Shown here: in pieces, positions 25,901 through 31,037 of the stretch
Layout: every line of letters begins with the position of its first letter
Numbering within the stretch: position 1 is the stretch's first letter
Assembly: GCA_018398815.1 (NCBI GenBank)
Contig: CM031616.1
Span: 27,828,951 to 27,892,950 of the forward strand
Direction of reading: 5' to 3'
Source of the DNA: Conus ventricosus
Taxonomy: Eukaryota; Mollusca; Gastropoda; Neogastropoda; Conidae
DNA: 64,000 nt
Notes under the pieces: model-generated
What the model saw: the letters and a program-made list of their open reading frames with translations, nothing else
The model's database searches: none
What the model was told of the DNA's origin: nothing
Position numbers and translations under genes: made by a program

Positions 25901-28313
25901 GTTGGCGCATGGTGGCGTGGTATTGACTCCCTGTGGACTGTTGGTGCTAGGTCTGTGGCGGGATGAACCTAGATGTGGTTATGTGTAATGTGGCTGGAAT
26001 GAGCGGGATGGGAGAAATGTTTCTGAGGAAGCGTGAAGATGATACAGAAAACAAAAAAAATCTTAGTATAACGAGTTGTTTGTTGGGTCAGTTTCTCCAA
26101 TTGATTTGAGGTTTTGTCTGTGCTAAACTAACAAAGTGTTGAGGGGTAAGAAAAATTGTGCGCTGAAAGTAAAGTTAAATGTGTCAGACGAGGGAAGTGA
26201 TTTCCATCTGTAAAGGAATGGGTTGTATTTGCAGGCTTTGTGTTCCTTTGCAGACGCCTTTTTCTTCTTTATCAGTAACATTTGTAAATTGAAAAAAGAA
26301 ACGAAAGAAGAAAAAAACATACCTAATATGTACCTGCACAAAGATTATATATCAGAGTATCCATGTCTGTTTCTGCTTATGATTTCACAATATATTGTGT
26401 GTGCATGTACATTTGTGTACTCAAAATTTCCTCTCTTTTTTTTTTTATTTTTTAATTTTTATGCGAGAATAACTGTCAGAGTTTCGAGCTTTGTATGATT
26501 TGAAGGATTCACATCCCCCCATCCCAGACCTCTTGTCTGCCCAACCTTTTCCCCCAAATAGTTTATCAAGATTTTAGTTATGGATATGGGGTTGTTGTTT
26601 TTTTTTTTTGCTTTTCACAAAATTCTTTAGAAACTAGATTTATTACAGTTACTGTTTAGATAATAACAAACACATAATTCTTCGTTCCTTGTTTATCCAC
26701 TCATTCATTTGGCATGAACATTTGGACATTTTGTGGTCTTTTGTATGTTTATGTGTGTGTTTTAATGTGGCTGATAAATGTTCTGTGATTAGACCAGCAC
26801 CCATACATCCATGCATGTACTGTGTTTGTATTTGTGTGTGCATTCTCATGTGCATTGGTATACAACTGCTCATATGCTTGTTCGTTTGTGTGTAGGGAGC
26901 AGTCCTGTGTATACAGTCGATGACACAAACAGCGTTACAACGGTGGAACTCATACCTGCTACTTCATCATCATCATCATCCGTGGAGTCTCTACGGCCCA
27001 TAGCCATCATGTCAGACAGGAAGTTGAAACGTCCAAAAACTCACCTGAAGGCCCAGAAACGCAAGGGGGATGATGAGGTCACCCAGGACACTCCTCGTTT
27101 GAGCAGCAAAATGGTAACTTGAGTATTTTCAGCTTGCTGTTAGTTTTTATTTCAGTTGGTTTATTTGTTTTCTTTTGCAGTGGCGTCAGCACACTCCCTG
27201 CTTAGTCTGCGGATAACGGAAGCCTCTGTATTACTTGCATTTTCTGTCTTGCAGCTGCCAGGGTTCTCGTTTTATGCAATTGTTTTGAATTTAAAATTAC
27301 CTTCTTATCAGTTTCATGGAGAAGTTGGTGTTTCAAATGTAAGTTCCTGTACCCTGCTCTTGCATTTCAAAGGGAAAAAACACAAAAAACCTGCAATCCA
27401 CTATGAGTCTTGAAACAGATATTCTTTGTTAGTCCTTCATTAATCGATGTAAATCGTTTAGAGTGATACAGCTCACACTTAAAGTTAAAAAAACAATCTC
27501 TTAATAGTCCAGAATGGAGACAGCCATGAGTTCTCTTCTTCTCACAGTTTTGATTGGACATGCCTGTTAACTGAATGGTCTGTAACTAAGTGTAGGTAAA
27601 CAGATGACATACATAAGGTGATCTCTGGTTTGTGTCTCAAACTTTAGCATCCAGAGTCTTGTTTGCACTGACTGCTGTGTTGTGATGAGCTATATAAGTC
27701 ACGTTCTTTGTTAGGTAATCTTTTTTTTCAAGCAAGATGACTTATCCTTGTATCCAATGACATGCTGCTCACCTGTGCTTGACCAAAATAGATTGATAGT
27801 TTTATTGAATTTGGAAAGATTGATAGGGTTGTTTTTTTTTTTTTTACCTTTGAACTGTTTTGAACAGGCAGACATAAACATGCTATGGCTGAAAAAAAAA
27901 AGAAAATCTTGTCCAGAGATGTTCTGCTTGATTTGATTTGTGAGTTTCTGAAAGAAATACATTTTCCATCTGATCCGAGATCTTATTGAAGATTTTTTTT
28001 TAAAGCAATTTCCGCTCGTTTTGGAAAACCTGTTATAACGATCTTTCAAAATGTCCATGTAGGGAATTAACTGTGATGAGATGGCAGCCCTATTATAGCC
28101 CTTCACGGTCCACTGGACTGTAAATAGCATGAACCGAATTGACCTCCGTTAGCTGTCAATCTCGTTTGCTGAAAAGGTAGACACGAAGAGGTCGGGGATT
28201 TACATGCTGTTGGGGTGTGTTTGCAGAGGCGGCGAATGGAACGGGAAGCAAGACACCAGAAGGCAGGGAAACATTTCTACAGCGAGGTCAACGTGAAGAA
28301 CAGGAACAGATGA
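215..28313 (+). CDS. GNL2: GNL2/NOG2 nucleolar GTP-binding protein 2, eleven exons, 5' end outside window
   Basis: Join of exons 215-348, 1123-1224, 3031-3183, 6165-6323, 8199-8312, 10678-10806, 12678-12782, 17700-17859, 23180-23277, 24614-25491, 26896-27113 and 28227-28313 (the last carries the stop). The product is the NOG2/NGP-1 family GTPase, which acts in the nucleolus and nucleoplasm on pre-60S ribosomal particles. The GTPase motifs come in permuted order, the family hallmark: DARDP, then NKVDLVP (G4), then GYPNVGKSS (G1 P-loop), then DCPG (G3). An acidic, then Lys-rich tail follows and ends in NVKNRNR. The first visible codons continue a conserved WFG|NTR junction, so roughly 80 N-terminal residues are encoded upstream. 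All junctions are phase 0 except the one at 26896. Exons eight to ten carry indels that break the frame, most likely consensus errors because every one sits in an otherwise conserved exon. Confidence 0.93.
349..1122 (+). repeat. Intron with (GT)n-(GA)n microsatellite and a diverged short direct repeat
   Basis: A (GT)n run at about 743-786 is followed by a (GA)n-rich run to about 815. The phrase ctgcaaaccttcacctcccc(ttcc)catcctcc recurs at 462-490 and 587-615, each followed by cagatcaaagcaaaatgaagg or a variant, so a ~125-bp tandem duplication is present. No gene was seen. Confidence 0.7.
1123..1224 (+). CDS. GNL2: GNL2 exon encoding HILDT...KRP segment
   Basis: The exon is 34 codons, phase 0 on both sides, with acceptor ggggcag at 1116-1122 and donor gtcagt at 1225. 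It encodes [20 protein letters not shown] followed by [14 protein letters not shown]. This matches the NGP1-domain pattern (HILDTESF...FGPKSQRKRP) just upstream of the permuted GTPase. The open frame runs well into the intron (to 1572), but similarity to the family stops at the donor. Confidence 0.88.
1225..3030 (+). other. GNL2: GNL2 intron, mostly unique sequence
   Basis: AT-rich intron without recognisable genes. Two stretches near 1975-2110 and 2215-2370 look like diverged copies of each other (tgcaaaatgaacaggttgg...tcaccgggttgcttgaagagtcagta against gcaagatagcaaacaag...tcacagggttggttgaagggtcaata). A hammerhead-like inverted motif lies at 2784-2866 and is listed separately. Confidence 0.5.
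2784..2866 (-). ncRNA. Hammerhead-ribozyme-like repeat motif, copy 1
   Basis: On the - strand the order is GCCTGAAGAAGACCC, loop, GATCGAAATGCAT, then TTTTGTCCTGTAATCTGTTTGT. This resembles the hammerhead core (CUGAUGA, stem II, CGAAAC) but with CTGAAGA in place of CTGATGA, so catalysis is doubtful. Two related copies occur at 23429-23520 and 43345-43428. Hammerhead motifs are known in Penelope-like retroelements and other animal repeats; the assignment here is inference from motif order. Confidence 0.35.
3031..3183 (+). CDS. GNL2: GNL2 exon encoding SYDxGKDxDLV...[12 protein letters not shown]
   Basis: The exon is 51 codons, phase 0 at both ends, with acceptor ttcaaag and donor gtacaa at 3184. 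It encodes [18 protein letters not shown] and then [15 protein letters not shown], the highly conserved linker just before the GTPase domain. Spacing to the preceding exon agrees residue for residue with the animal family when the two exons are joined. Confidence 0.9.
3495..3700 (+). repeat. Poly(A)-ended repeat module ('tail' family), truncated copy
   Basis: Shared phrases with the copy at 4698-5172 are attgtc(g)tca(g)ta/tagggggcttagtaggt, ttaggtcagatcaggc(g)cc(a)ctgaacacc, gcagtgt(c)tcct and ttgacattgactgc. It is cut off where the tRNA-like SINE head begins at about 3702. Confidence 0.65.
3702..4052 (+). repeat. tRNA-derived SINE, intact pol III head
   Basis: The head (about 3706-3780) has a good A box (TGGCGAAGTGG at 3713-3723) and a perfect B box (GGTTCGAATCC at 3754-3764) with tRNA-like spacing. 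A ~270-bp body and an ATC-rich tail (catcatcttaatcatcctcatt) follow. Related but more decayed copies lie at 21487-22000 and 38757-39055. Because the body and tail continue past the tRNA-like part, I read this as a SINE and not a functional tRNA gene. Confidence 0.8.
4053..4697 (+). other. Intron sequence with a short inverted repeat
   Basis: cattcacggc (about 4048-4057) and gccgtgaatg (about 4126-4135) are inverted relative to each other around ~70 bp. This may be the edges of a small foldback element. Otherwise there is no recognisable content. Confidence 0.4.
4698..5172 (+). repeat. Poly(A)-ended repeat module ('tail' family), best copy
   Basis: It runs from tctcaaattctgtggccctt through tctcatggtgacctc, gcaggcgccactgaacacc-type phrases and gggacagc to an A run (about 5152-5172). 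Diverged copies are at 3495-3700, 5173-5310, 22015-22690, 25835-26065 and 39095-39530. The poly(A) end suggests an RNA-mediated mobile repeat. No coding capacity; the frame-open stretches over it are GC-rich shadows. Confidence 0.7.
5173..5310 (+). repeat. Partial copy of the poly(A)-ended repeat module
   Basis: Begins tttacattgactgctctctgaggattgctggtgctggggctgcag and ends at gtacagaaaatgagaccc. It parallels 5023-5160 (ttgacattgattgctccctgtggattgccggggctgcgg ... gggacagc). It follows directly on the poly(A) of the preceding copy. Confidence 0.6.
6165..6323 (+). CDS. GNL2: GNL2 exon carrying DARDP and G4 (NKVD) GTPase motifs
   Basis: The exon is 53 codons, phase 0, with acceptor ttgtgcag at 6157-6164 and donor gtaagtg at 6324. 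It encodes [20 protein letters not shown], then [21 protein letters not shown] is the G4 guanine-specificity motif; its position before the P-loop exon shows the circular permutation typical of the YlqF/NOG2/LSG1 GTPases. Confidence 0.94.
6387..7187 (+). mobile_element. Internally deleted hAT transposon with TIRs and 6-bp target duplication
   Basis: The left end CAGACCTGTTTGCCCCT (6387-6403) is the near-perfect inverse of the right end ending GGGGGTAAACAGGTCTG (7171-7187). The same six bases, TGGAAG, flank it on both sides (6381-6386 and 7188-7193). Inside, 6630-7090 encodes the N-terminal part of a hAT-family transposase. The 801-bp length and missing catalytic region make it non-autonomous. 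It sits in the GNL2 intron in the same orientation as the gene. Confidence 0.88.
6630..7085 (+). pseudogene. hAT transposase N-terminal fragment with BED-like zinc finger
   Basis: The start ATG at 6630 gives [15 protein letters not shown]..., then [21 protein letters not shown] zinc-finger-like CxxC follows (CTVC at about 6798-6809), then HGGKND and an RH...H pair. After an in-frame TAG (6963-6965) the same frame goes on as a helical FLVEHTLPF...[10 protein letters not shown] segment to about 7085. This arrangement is seen in transposase-derived ZBED/ZMYM-like proteins. The DDE catalytic and C-terminal dimerisation regions are absent. Confidence 0.75.
7262..7930 (+). other. GNL2 intron, homopolymer-rich
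   Basis: T runs occur near 7261-7330 and a C run at about 7872-7893. No gene is seen; a short open frame over 7443-7655 has no recognisable similarity. Confidence 0.5.
8199..8312 (+). CDS. GNL2: GNL2 exon, [15 protein letters not shown]...[13 protein letters not shown]
   Basis: The exon is 38 codons, phase 0, with acceptor tcttcaacag ending at 8198 and donor gtgagg at 8313. It encodes [18 protein letters not shown] and [14 protein letters not shown]. This is the family segment between G4 and G1 that contains the pre-P-loop helix; it is intact, with no indel. Confidence 0.9.
8505..8674 (+). repeat. (AC)n microsatellites separated by a duplicated short unit
   Basis: Two AC runs (about 8503-8538 and 8592-8674) flank a twice-repeated tatcacgaatagtgg. 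The run lies just inside the intron after the exon ending at 8312. Open frames here are simple-repeat artefacts. Confidence 0.9.
8985..10292 (+). mobile_element. hAT-like element with 6-bp target duplication, carrying a nested element
   Basis: The left end CAGAGCTTAATCTAG (8985-8999) is the inverse of the right end CTAGATTAAGCTCTG (10278-10292). TAGATG flanks both sides (8979-8984 and 10293-10298). The subterminal right side has G-run/C-run hairpin sequence before aaatcctag, as in the element at 10935-12251. Near 10160-10215 one frame reads [13 protein letters not shown], an N-terminal motif of hAT-type ZNF862/KIAA1586-like proteins. It is interrupted by another element at 9188-9898. Confidence 0.82.
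9188..9898 (+). mobile_element. Nested short hAT-like element
   Basis: It begins CAGGGCTTCTG (9188-9198) and ends CAGAAGCCCTG (9888-9898), exact inverted repeats. It is flanked by ATATT on both sides (9183-9187 and 9899-9903). Inside, 9612-9690 reads [20 protein letters not shown], similar to the opening of hAT-derived proteins. ggggtcc/ggacccc palindromic phrases lie near both ends. It is inserted into the element 8985-10292. Confidence 0.78.
10337..10456 (+). repeat. Perfect 60-bp tandem duplication
   Basis: A 60-bp unit beginning agtccacacggaattctcc is present twice in a row (10337-10396 and 10397-10456) with at most a terminal mismatch. The copies are practically identical, so the duplication is recent or an assembly artefact. 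Confidence 0.9.
10678..10806 (+). CDS. GNL2: GNL2 exon carrying the G1 P-loop (GYPNVGKSS)
   Basis: The exon is 43 codons, phase 0, with acceptor gtgttttcag and donor gtagag at 10807. It encodes [18 protein letters not shown] and then [19 protein letters not shown] is the phosphate-binding loop, and APLAGETK covers the G2 region. Confidence 0.95.
10850..10934 (+). repeat. One unit of the ~87-bp tandem repeat, left of the inserted element
   Basis: This unit (aatttgcataatgccgtagttagttgcag ... tgtcagaattgtttgattcaa) matches the array at 12252-12515 and is separated from it by the mobile element 10935-12251. Confidence 0.75.
11212..11634 (+). pseudogene. hAT transposase remnant: N-terminal and C-terminal pieces joined by deletion
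   Basis: An N-terminal piece from ATG 11212 ([19 protein letters not shown], then a Glu/Asp-rich tail to the TGA at 11455-11457) is followed by a shifted frame reading [19 protein letters not shown] and then [12 protein letters not shown] to a stop at 11632-11634. The second piece is the C-terminal dimerisation region typical of hAT-derived ZMYM/ZNF862-like proteins. The catalytic core is missing, so the element is non-autonomous. Confidence 0.75.
11804..11889 (+). repeat. Perfect 43-bp tandem duplication inside the hAT-like element
   Basis: Two copies of a 43-bp unit (taattgtggggtaggcttag ... gatgagg) at 11804-11846 and 11847-11889. Confidence 0.9.
12002..12048 (+). repeat. (GT)n microsatellite
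   Basis: Uninterrupted GT run inside the hAT-like element. Confidence 0.9.
12252..12515 (+). repeat. ~87-bp tandem repeat array, three units
   Basis: Units begin with attcaagtctrttggaattttc, pass ttgcagttagttgcagagactgaaa and end atgtcagaattgtttg. Three units are here and one lies left of the element at 10935-12251, which landed inside the array. The array ends about 160 bp before the G3 exon. Confidence 0.82.
12678..12782 (+). CDS. GNL2: GNL2 exon carrying G3 (DCPG)
   Basis: The exon is 35 codons, phase 0, with acceptor gttcccag ending at 12677. The donor gtcagt at 12783 was chosen because it joins LKGV to VRIENV in frame with the family pattern LKGVV. The exon encodes [20 protein letters not shown] and [12 protein letters not shown] is the G3 motif. 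Confidence 0.92.
13706..14290 (+). pseudogene. piggyBac transposase remnant
   Basis: The ATG at 13706 gives [20 protein letters not shown], then [16 protein letters not shown]. An in-frame TGA (13817-13819) is followed in the same frame by [10 protein letters not shown] and an acidic region to a stop at 13994-13996. A different frame later gives [14 protein letters not shown]. This matches the piggyBac layout of an acidic N terminus followed by the DDE domain with a conserved S/TRNRF. It is broken and truncated. Confidence 0.7.
14432..14881 (+). repeat. (GT)n minisatellite cluster with repeated 25-bp spacer
   Basis: Long GT runs at 14431-14497, 14669-14716, 14742-14786 and 14812-14880 are separated by the repeated spacer ctcaactgtgggtctgctta (14718 and 14787). 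All Cys/Val-rich open frames here are artefacts of this repeat. Confidence 0.9.
14881..16190 (+). repeat. ~370-bp unit repeated four times inside the piggyBac element
   Basis: The segment from ttttatcacatgtttttagtgtg (14880) recurs at 15622 with about 95% identity for ~350 bp. Two more diverged units start near 15250 and 15990; they share gtataa...caaaaaatc, a(g)tgagcagt, gaacctacccc and tatgcccct. The spacing is about 370 bp. The arrangement is a short satellite-like array with alternating unit types. Confidence 0.7.
17121..17157 (+). repeat. (GT)n microsatellite
   Basis: Pure GT run in the intron before the exon at 17700. Confidence 0.9.
17700..17859 (+). CDS. GNL2: GNL2 exon following the GTPase core, one extra base
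   Basis: The acceptor is ggttgcag and the donor is gtattg at 17860. The exon is 160 nt where 159 (53 codons) is expected. The reading [13 protein letters not shown] breaks after gactatgtt near 17742 and resumes one base later as [18 protein letters not shown]. One surplus t in a ttt run explains it. Both sides match the family (HIGAVLERAKPEYI..., WENAEDFLEKLA). The gene product is therefore probably intact and the base is a consensus error. Confidence 0.85.
17930..20980. other. Low-quality, unpolished stretch inside a GNL2 intron
   Basis: Sequence texture changes abruptly: inflated runs of g, c, t and a, absent dinucleotide variety, and (CT)n/(CA)n fragments. Nothing is recognisable as gene or transposon. 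The adjacent exons at 17700 and 23180 contain homopolymer indels, whereas exons at 215-12782 have none. I take it as error-rich gap-filling sequence. Confidence 0.6.
18686..19135. repeat. CT-rich and CA-rich low-complexity runs
   Basis: ctctctcc-type runs at about 18690-18782 and 18990-19050, a GA run near 18850-18872, and a CA run at about 19098-19131. A similar CT-then-CA run is at 19845-19958. Confidence 0.7.
21080..21256 (+). mobile_element. Candidate right end of a piggyBac-like MITE
   Basis: The stretch ends ctgtcaagaggg followed by TTAA (21257-21260). Read in reverse this is TTAACCCTCTTGACAG, a typical piggyBac-type terminus. The left partner would fall in the low-quality region and was not found with confidence, so the start given is nominal. 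Confidence 0.4.
21487..22690 (+). repeat. Decayed SINE head followed by the poly(A)-ended module, internally duplicated
   Basis: The pol III boxes are eroded (agttgagtagttagaac; agttttgagccccgg), but the body matches 3702-4052, including the cat(cat)n tail at about 21983-22000. The second module follows directly. Its last ~200 bp is present twice (about 22222-22420 and 22425-22640, both with gtgtcctgcaggcattggat and gaccaaccagggtgtggctgt). It ends in an A-rich tract near 22690. Confidence 0.7.
23180..23277 (+). CDS. GNL2: GNL2 exon, [16 protein letters not shown], three small indels
   Basis: The acceptor is gtgaacag ending at 23179 and the donor is gtaagt at 23278. The exon is 98 nt where 96 (32 codons) is expected. 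The family pattern (GGEPD, then KMVLNDWQRGRIPFFVKPP) is readable only across three shifts: about two extra bases in the gagagag run near 23185-23190, one missing g in atgtgctg near 23215, and one extra c in the c-run near 23262-23268. All three lie in short repeats, which fits long-read consensus error. Confidence 0.8.
23429..23520 (-). ncRNA. Hammerhead-ribozyme-like repeat motif, copy 2
   Basis: On the - strand: GCCTTAAGACGACCT, short loop, AGGTCGAAATGCAT, then TTTTGTCTTGTGATTTGTTTGT. Stem II (gacct/aggtc) is perfectly paired here, while the CTGAUGA box is degraded to CTTAAGA. It shares the flanking phrases of copies 1 and 3. Confidence 0.35.
24614..25491 (+). CDS. GNL2: GNL2 large acidic/basic C-terminal exon, one missing base
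   Basis: The acceptor is gtgcacag ending at 24613 and the donor is gtaagag at 25492. It is 878 nt, one short of 293 codons. The visible order is LEEVLGKEK; then [19 protein letters not shown], which matches a conserved short linear motif of the family; then a strongly acidic Glu/Asp/Ser stretch (about 24780-24960); then Lys-rich nuclear/nucleolar targeting-like tracts (PKKKKS, GKKKRRR). Near 25157-25166 the frame shifts by one missing base. It continues as an alpha-helical Lys/Gln-rich segment and a Ser-rich stretch to the donor. Acidic-then-basic tails are usual for nucleolar assembly factors. Confidence 0.85.
25835..26065 (+). repeat. Fragment of the poly(A)-ended repeat module
   Basis: Phrases gttggatcgaaacgggcgccactgaag, gcagtgtctcct, ttgactccctgtggac and an A-rich end (acagaaaacaaaaaaa) match the copy at 4698-5172. 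It lies in the GNL2 intron after 25491. Confidence 0.65.
26896..27113 (+). CDS. GNL2: GNL2 penultimate exon, Lys-rich
   Basis: The acceptor is tgtgtag ending at 26895 and the donor is gtaact at 27114. It encodes [17 protein letters not shown], a Ser run (tcatcatcatcatcatcc), and then [12 protein letters not shown]...TPRLSSKM, which joins in phase 0 to the last exon. The exon is 218 nt, so its 5' phase is off by one from the phase-0 end of the preceding exon. Either one g is missing in tagggag or an undetected small exon lies in 25492-26895. Confidence 0.75.
28227..28313 (+). CDS. GNL2: GNL2 last coding exon with stop
   Basis: The acceptor is tgtttgcag ending at 28226; 28 codons follow, then TGA at 28311-28313. 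It encodes [18 protein letters not shown] and [10 protein letters not shown], aligning with the conserved animal GNL2 tail (SKERRRA... YYETHNVKNRNR). This fixes the gene's 3' end. Confidence 0.92.
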   Translation, partial: RRRMEREARHQKAGKHFYSEVNVKNRNR

Positions 28314-28794
28314 TGATGCTCGGATCATACTTCATACCCAAGTTCCACTGTTCCCACCCACTCCAGTATGACAGTAAATTATGGCATGAAGGATAAAAGA
28401 AAAAAAGAAAGAAAGAAGAGAAATAATGTAAAGTTACTTTCATCTCACTTGAACGTATTTCTCTAACTTTAATGTAAATATTGCAGATACAGGCAGTGTG
28501 TATGCGATACATGGGTGAGAGAAAGCGAGCGATGGGAAGAAAATGAAGTGGGATATGTTAAAGTAGAGAATAGTCACGTAGCACTGAACGATATTCCTCC
28601 ACCCCTTCCCCTTCAGATTTCGGCTGGGAAAAAAGAGTGGGTAAAATGAATCCACCCTCCTCCTCTCCATCTTCATTTTGGCTTTTTTCATGGATGTTGG
28701 GTGAGCTTTATTAGGCTGTCTTCAATTCCGCACCATTGTTTCTTGTCATCATATGAGCAGCTGTGAACCTGAAGGATTAAAACTAAAAAAAAAT

Positions 28795-28796
<2 letters not shown>

Positions 28797-28832
<36 letters not shown>
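28797..28832 (+). repeat. Long C homopolymer
   Basis: About 36 consecutive C bases. Comparable G runs occur near 32217-32233, 32269-32289 and 39746-39762. True lengths are doubtful because such runs are hard to sequence. Confidence 0.85.
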
Positions 28833-28835
<3 letters not shown>

Positions 28836-29605
28836 GAAAAGGACTGTCAAGGGATTAGGATGACACACGCTATGCAGTTTTCTTTGCAAGTTGGACAGTG
28901 GTTATGAACCCGTCTGAAATAGTCCAGAAGAGTTACACATACCATCCCATTCCATCCTTGGTAAAAGAGTAGGCGCTGTTGTGCTAGAAGGGGAAAGTGC
29001 ACAGTGGTGGTGTGGGCAAACATAGCCCCCAAAGACTGGATTTGATGACCTTAAGGCAAGATTGAAAATGGTCTGGCATGTATGCCAAGAAAAAAAAAAG
29101 TCGCTTATGGTAAATCTTTAACCGAAGGATGAAAGTGATGAAACAATGGCACCTTTCCCATCTCGTGTTATTATTTTGTTTCTTGAACTTTGACTCAACT
29201 TGGCTGGATGGATGGAGCTCTTGTTGATATCTGTATTCTGCAAAGGTGAGAAGTTTTGAACTATTGTTAGTGCCGTAATGCATGCTTTTTTGCTTGTATC
29301 TATTCATGCATGCATGGTTGTGTGTGTGTGCGTGCGCATGTGTGCATATGCATTGTGTTCCAGTCTGCCCTTGATACTTCTTCCTGTGGATAACGGATGT
29401 GACTGAATGCCATGAACAGAACTGGCTTGCTTTGATGATCATTTCAAAGTATTTGTAGCTGATGTTCACTGAAGGAAAAAATATAAAGTAATACATTTGT
29501 GGATTATGTCAACGGACGTGGAAATTGATAGTTTTTAGTATCTGTAAATCATATCGCCATCTCTTCCTTCCTTCCTTTTTGGTCTACCTGAATTCCTTTC
29601 ATCTG

Positions 29606-29606
<1 letters not shown>

Positions 29607-29644
<38 letters not shown>
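29607..29644 (+). repeat. (AC)n microsatellite
   Basis: Pure AC run downstream of GNL2. Confidence 0.9.
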
Positions 29645-29647
<3 letters not shown>

Positions 29648-29894
29648 CAACAAGCACACGGAATCACCGAGAACTTTTCAATAAAAGCGCATTAAGTTTA
29701 TATCACAGAAACTGATATGACATAAAATAATTCTACATGCATCTTATCAAGAACATCAGAAACATAGTAGTAGCTGCTTGAAATCATATGGTTTAACACC
29801 TTATTCACAAAAATGAGATTTGGACTTCTACGTTAGGTTGAATGAGAGCAGTGGAATAAAGGATCCTTTGACAAAGGGGCAGTAATATGGGGAG

Positions 29895-30845
29895 CTTACT
29901 CCCTGTTTGGCTAATGTACTTACCATGTCAGACCATAGCATTCAACGACAGTTAGCCAGCTCTGTCGGGCCGAATTTTTCCGTGGCCAATGCAGTCGTAA
30001 GACAGTCACGTGACGTCACCCCACTTCCGCCTCCAGAAGAAGCAGATGTCAACTTCCTCTACCGCATTCACCTTCGGCCTGCCGTCAAAGCAAGATGAGT
30101 CTTGTGCTGTCTCGCCTACACTTTCCCTTTGTGTTAAGATTGCTGGTGTCTTTGTTTCTATACTTGATTCAGTTGTGGCTTGCGCTAAACCCTGAGTATT
30201 CTTGCTGCATGAGGCTCTTGGTGGGATATTACTGAAATTTATCACGATTACCGACACTCTCGCAACTTGTCTTTCACGATCGTCGATTCTTTCGATCGTC
30301 GCCACACTTGTGCGTGTTTTCTCATCGCCACGTGGTTCACTTCTCACAAATTGTTTTCACATTTCCCTCGACCCCGTCTCGGGTGTTAGGGTCGCATCCT
30401 ACTGTCGCATTCCTCCTCCTTAGTCGGGCTACACGCTCCTTTTGTTATCCCGCGACTTACTCGCAGGTCGTGCTTCCACACCATATTCTGAGCCTCGGGT
30501 TCATCACCCATTTCGCTCAAGACTCCTCATTAAGGTTTAGTGCGCAATAAATGCCCTTACCCATCACACTTAGAACGTGGTTCTGTAAGTGTGCGTGATC
30601 TTTCACGATCGGTGGCGTGTATGGGTAGGTTGAGATTTCGGTCGATCTCTCTAGCACTTTGCACAACACCACACGGACGATCGAGATTAATTGCCTTTCT
30701 CAGTCGACCACCTTGTCTCCTCTTTGCGGTCGTGTGTTCCTGGTTTGCTCTGCCACCAATGCAGCCATATCGGCCAACCCCAAGAACCACTAGGGCGCTC
30801 GCCCTCCTCCGATTCCTTTAAATTCTGCTATGGTCTGACATGGTA
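29895..30845 (+). mobile_element. Inverted-repeat element, copy A of a palindromic pair
   Basis: It begins actccctgtttggctaatg, then taccatgtcagaccatagca, and ends tgctatggtctgacatggta, so the 20-bp ends are exact inverses. Its interior is the reverse complement of 31038-32155 at very high identity. It lacks about 155 bp present in copy B. I recognise no protein domain in it; open frames on both strands over the arms are mirror images of each other. Confidence 0.7.
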
Positions 30846-31037
30846 CAGTATATGACGCCAAAATGGGGAGTTTGTGTTATAGGAAGTCACACCTCTACCT
30901 CATTCAGCGAGGCCCGTGTGCAAGGTAACCCGAGAACCTTGGCGCTAGAGGGGAAGGTAGGGAGGGCATCTGACATGGTAAGTATATTAGCCAAACAGGG
31001 AGTATAACACAAACTCCCCATTTTGGCGTCATATACT
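30846..31037. repeat. Hinge of the palindrome, itself with inverted edges
   Basis: tatgacgccaaaatggggag (about 30853) and its inverse ctccccattttggcgtcata (about 31013) bracket a ~150-bp loop. The loop contains ctgacatggtaagtatattagccaaacagggag, the inverse of the start of copy A, so pieces of the same termini are nested. Confidence 0.65.

Larger units (their letters stand above)
28314..29700 (+). other. GNL2: Probable GNL2 3' UTR and downstream sequence
   Basis: No coding signal is seen after the stop. Candidate polyadenylation signals are ATTAAA at 28776-28781 and AATAAA at 29680-29685. A pure C run (28797-28832) and an (AC)n run (about 29607-29644) interrupt the region. The true cleavage site cannot be chosen from sequence alone. 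Confidence 0.4.

Noticed and set aside
28797..28832. Poly(C) as a functional tract
   Set aside because: Several comparable G/C runs occur and their lengths are technically unreliable.
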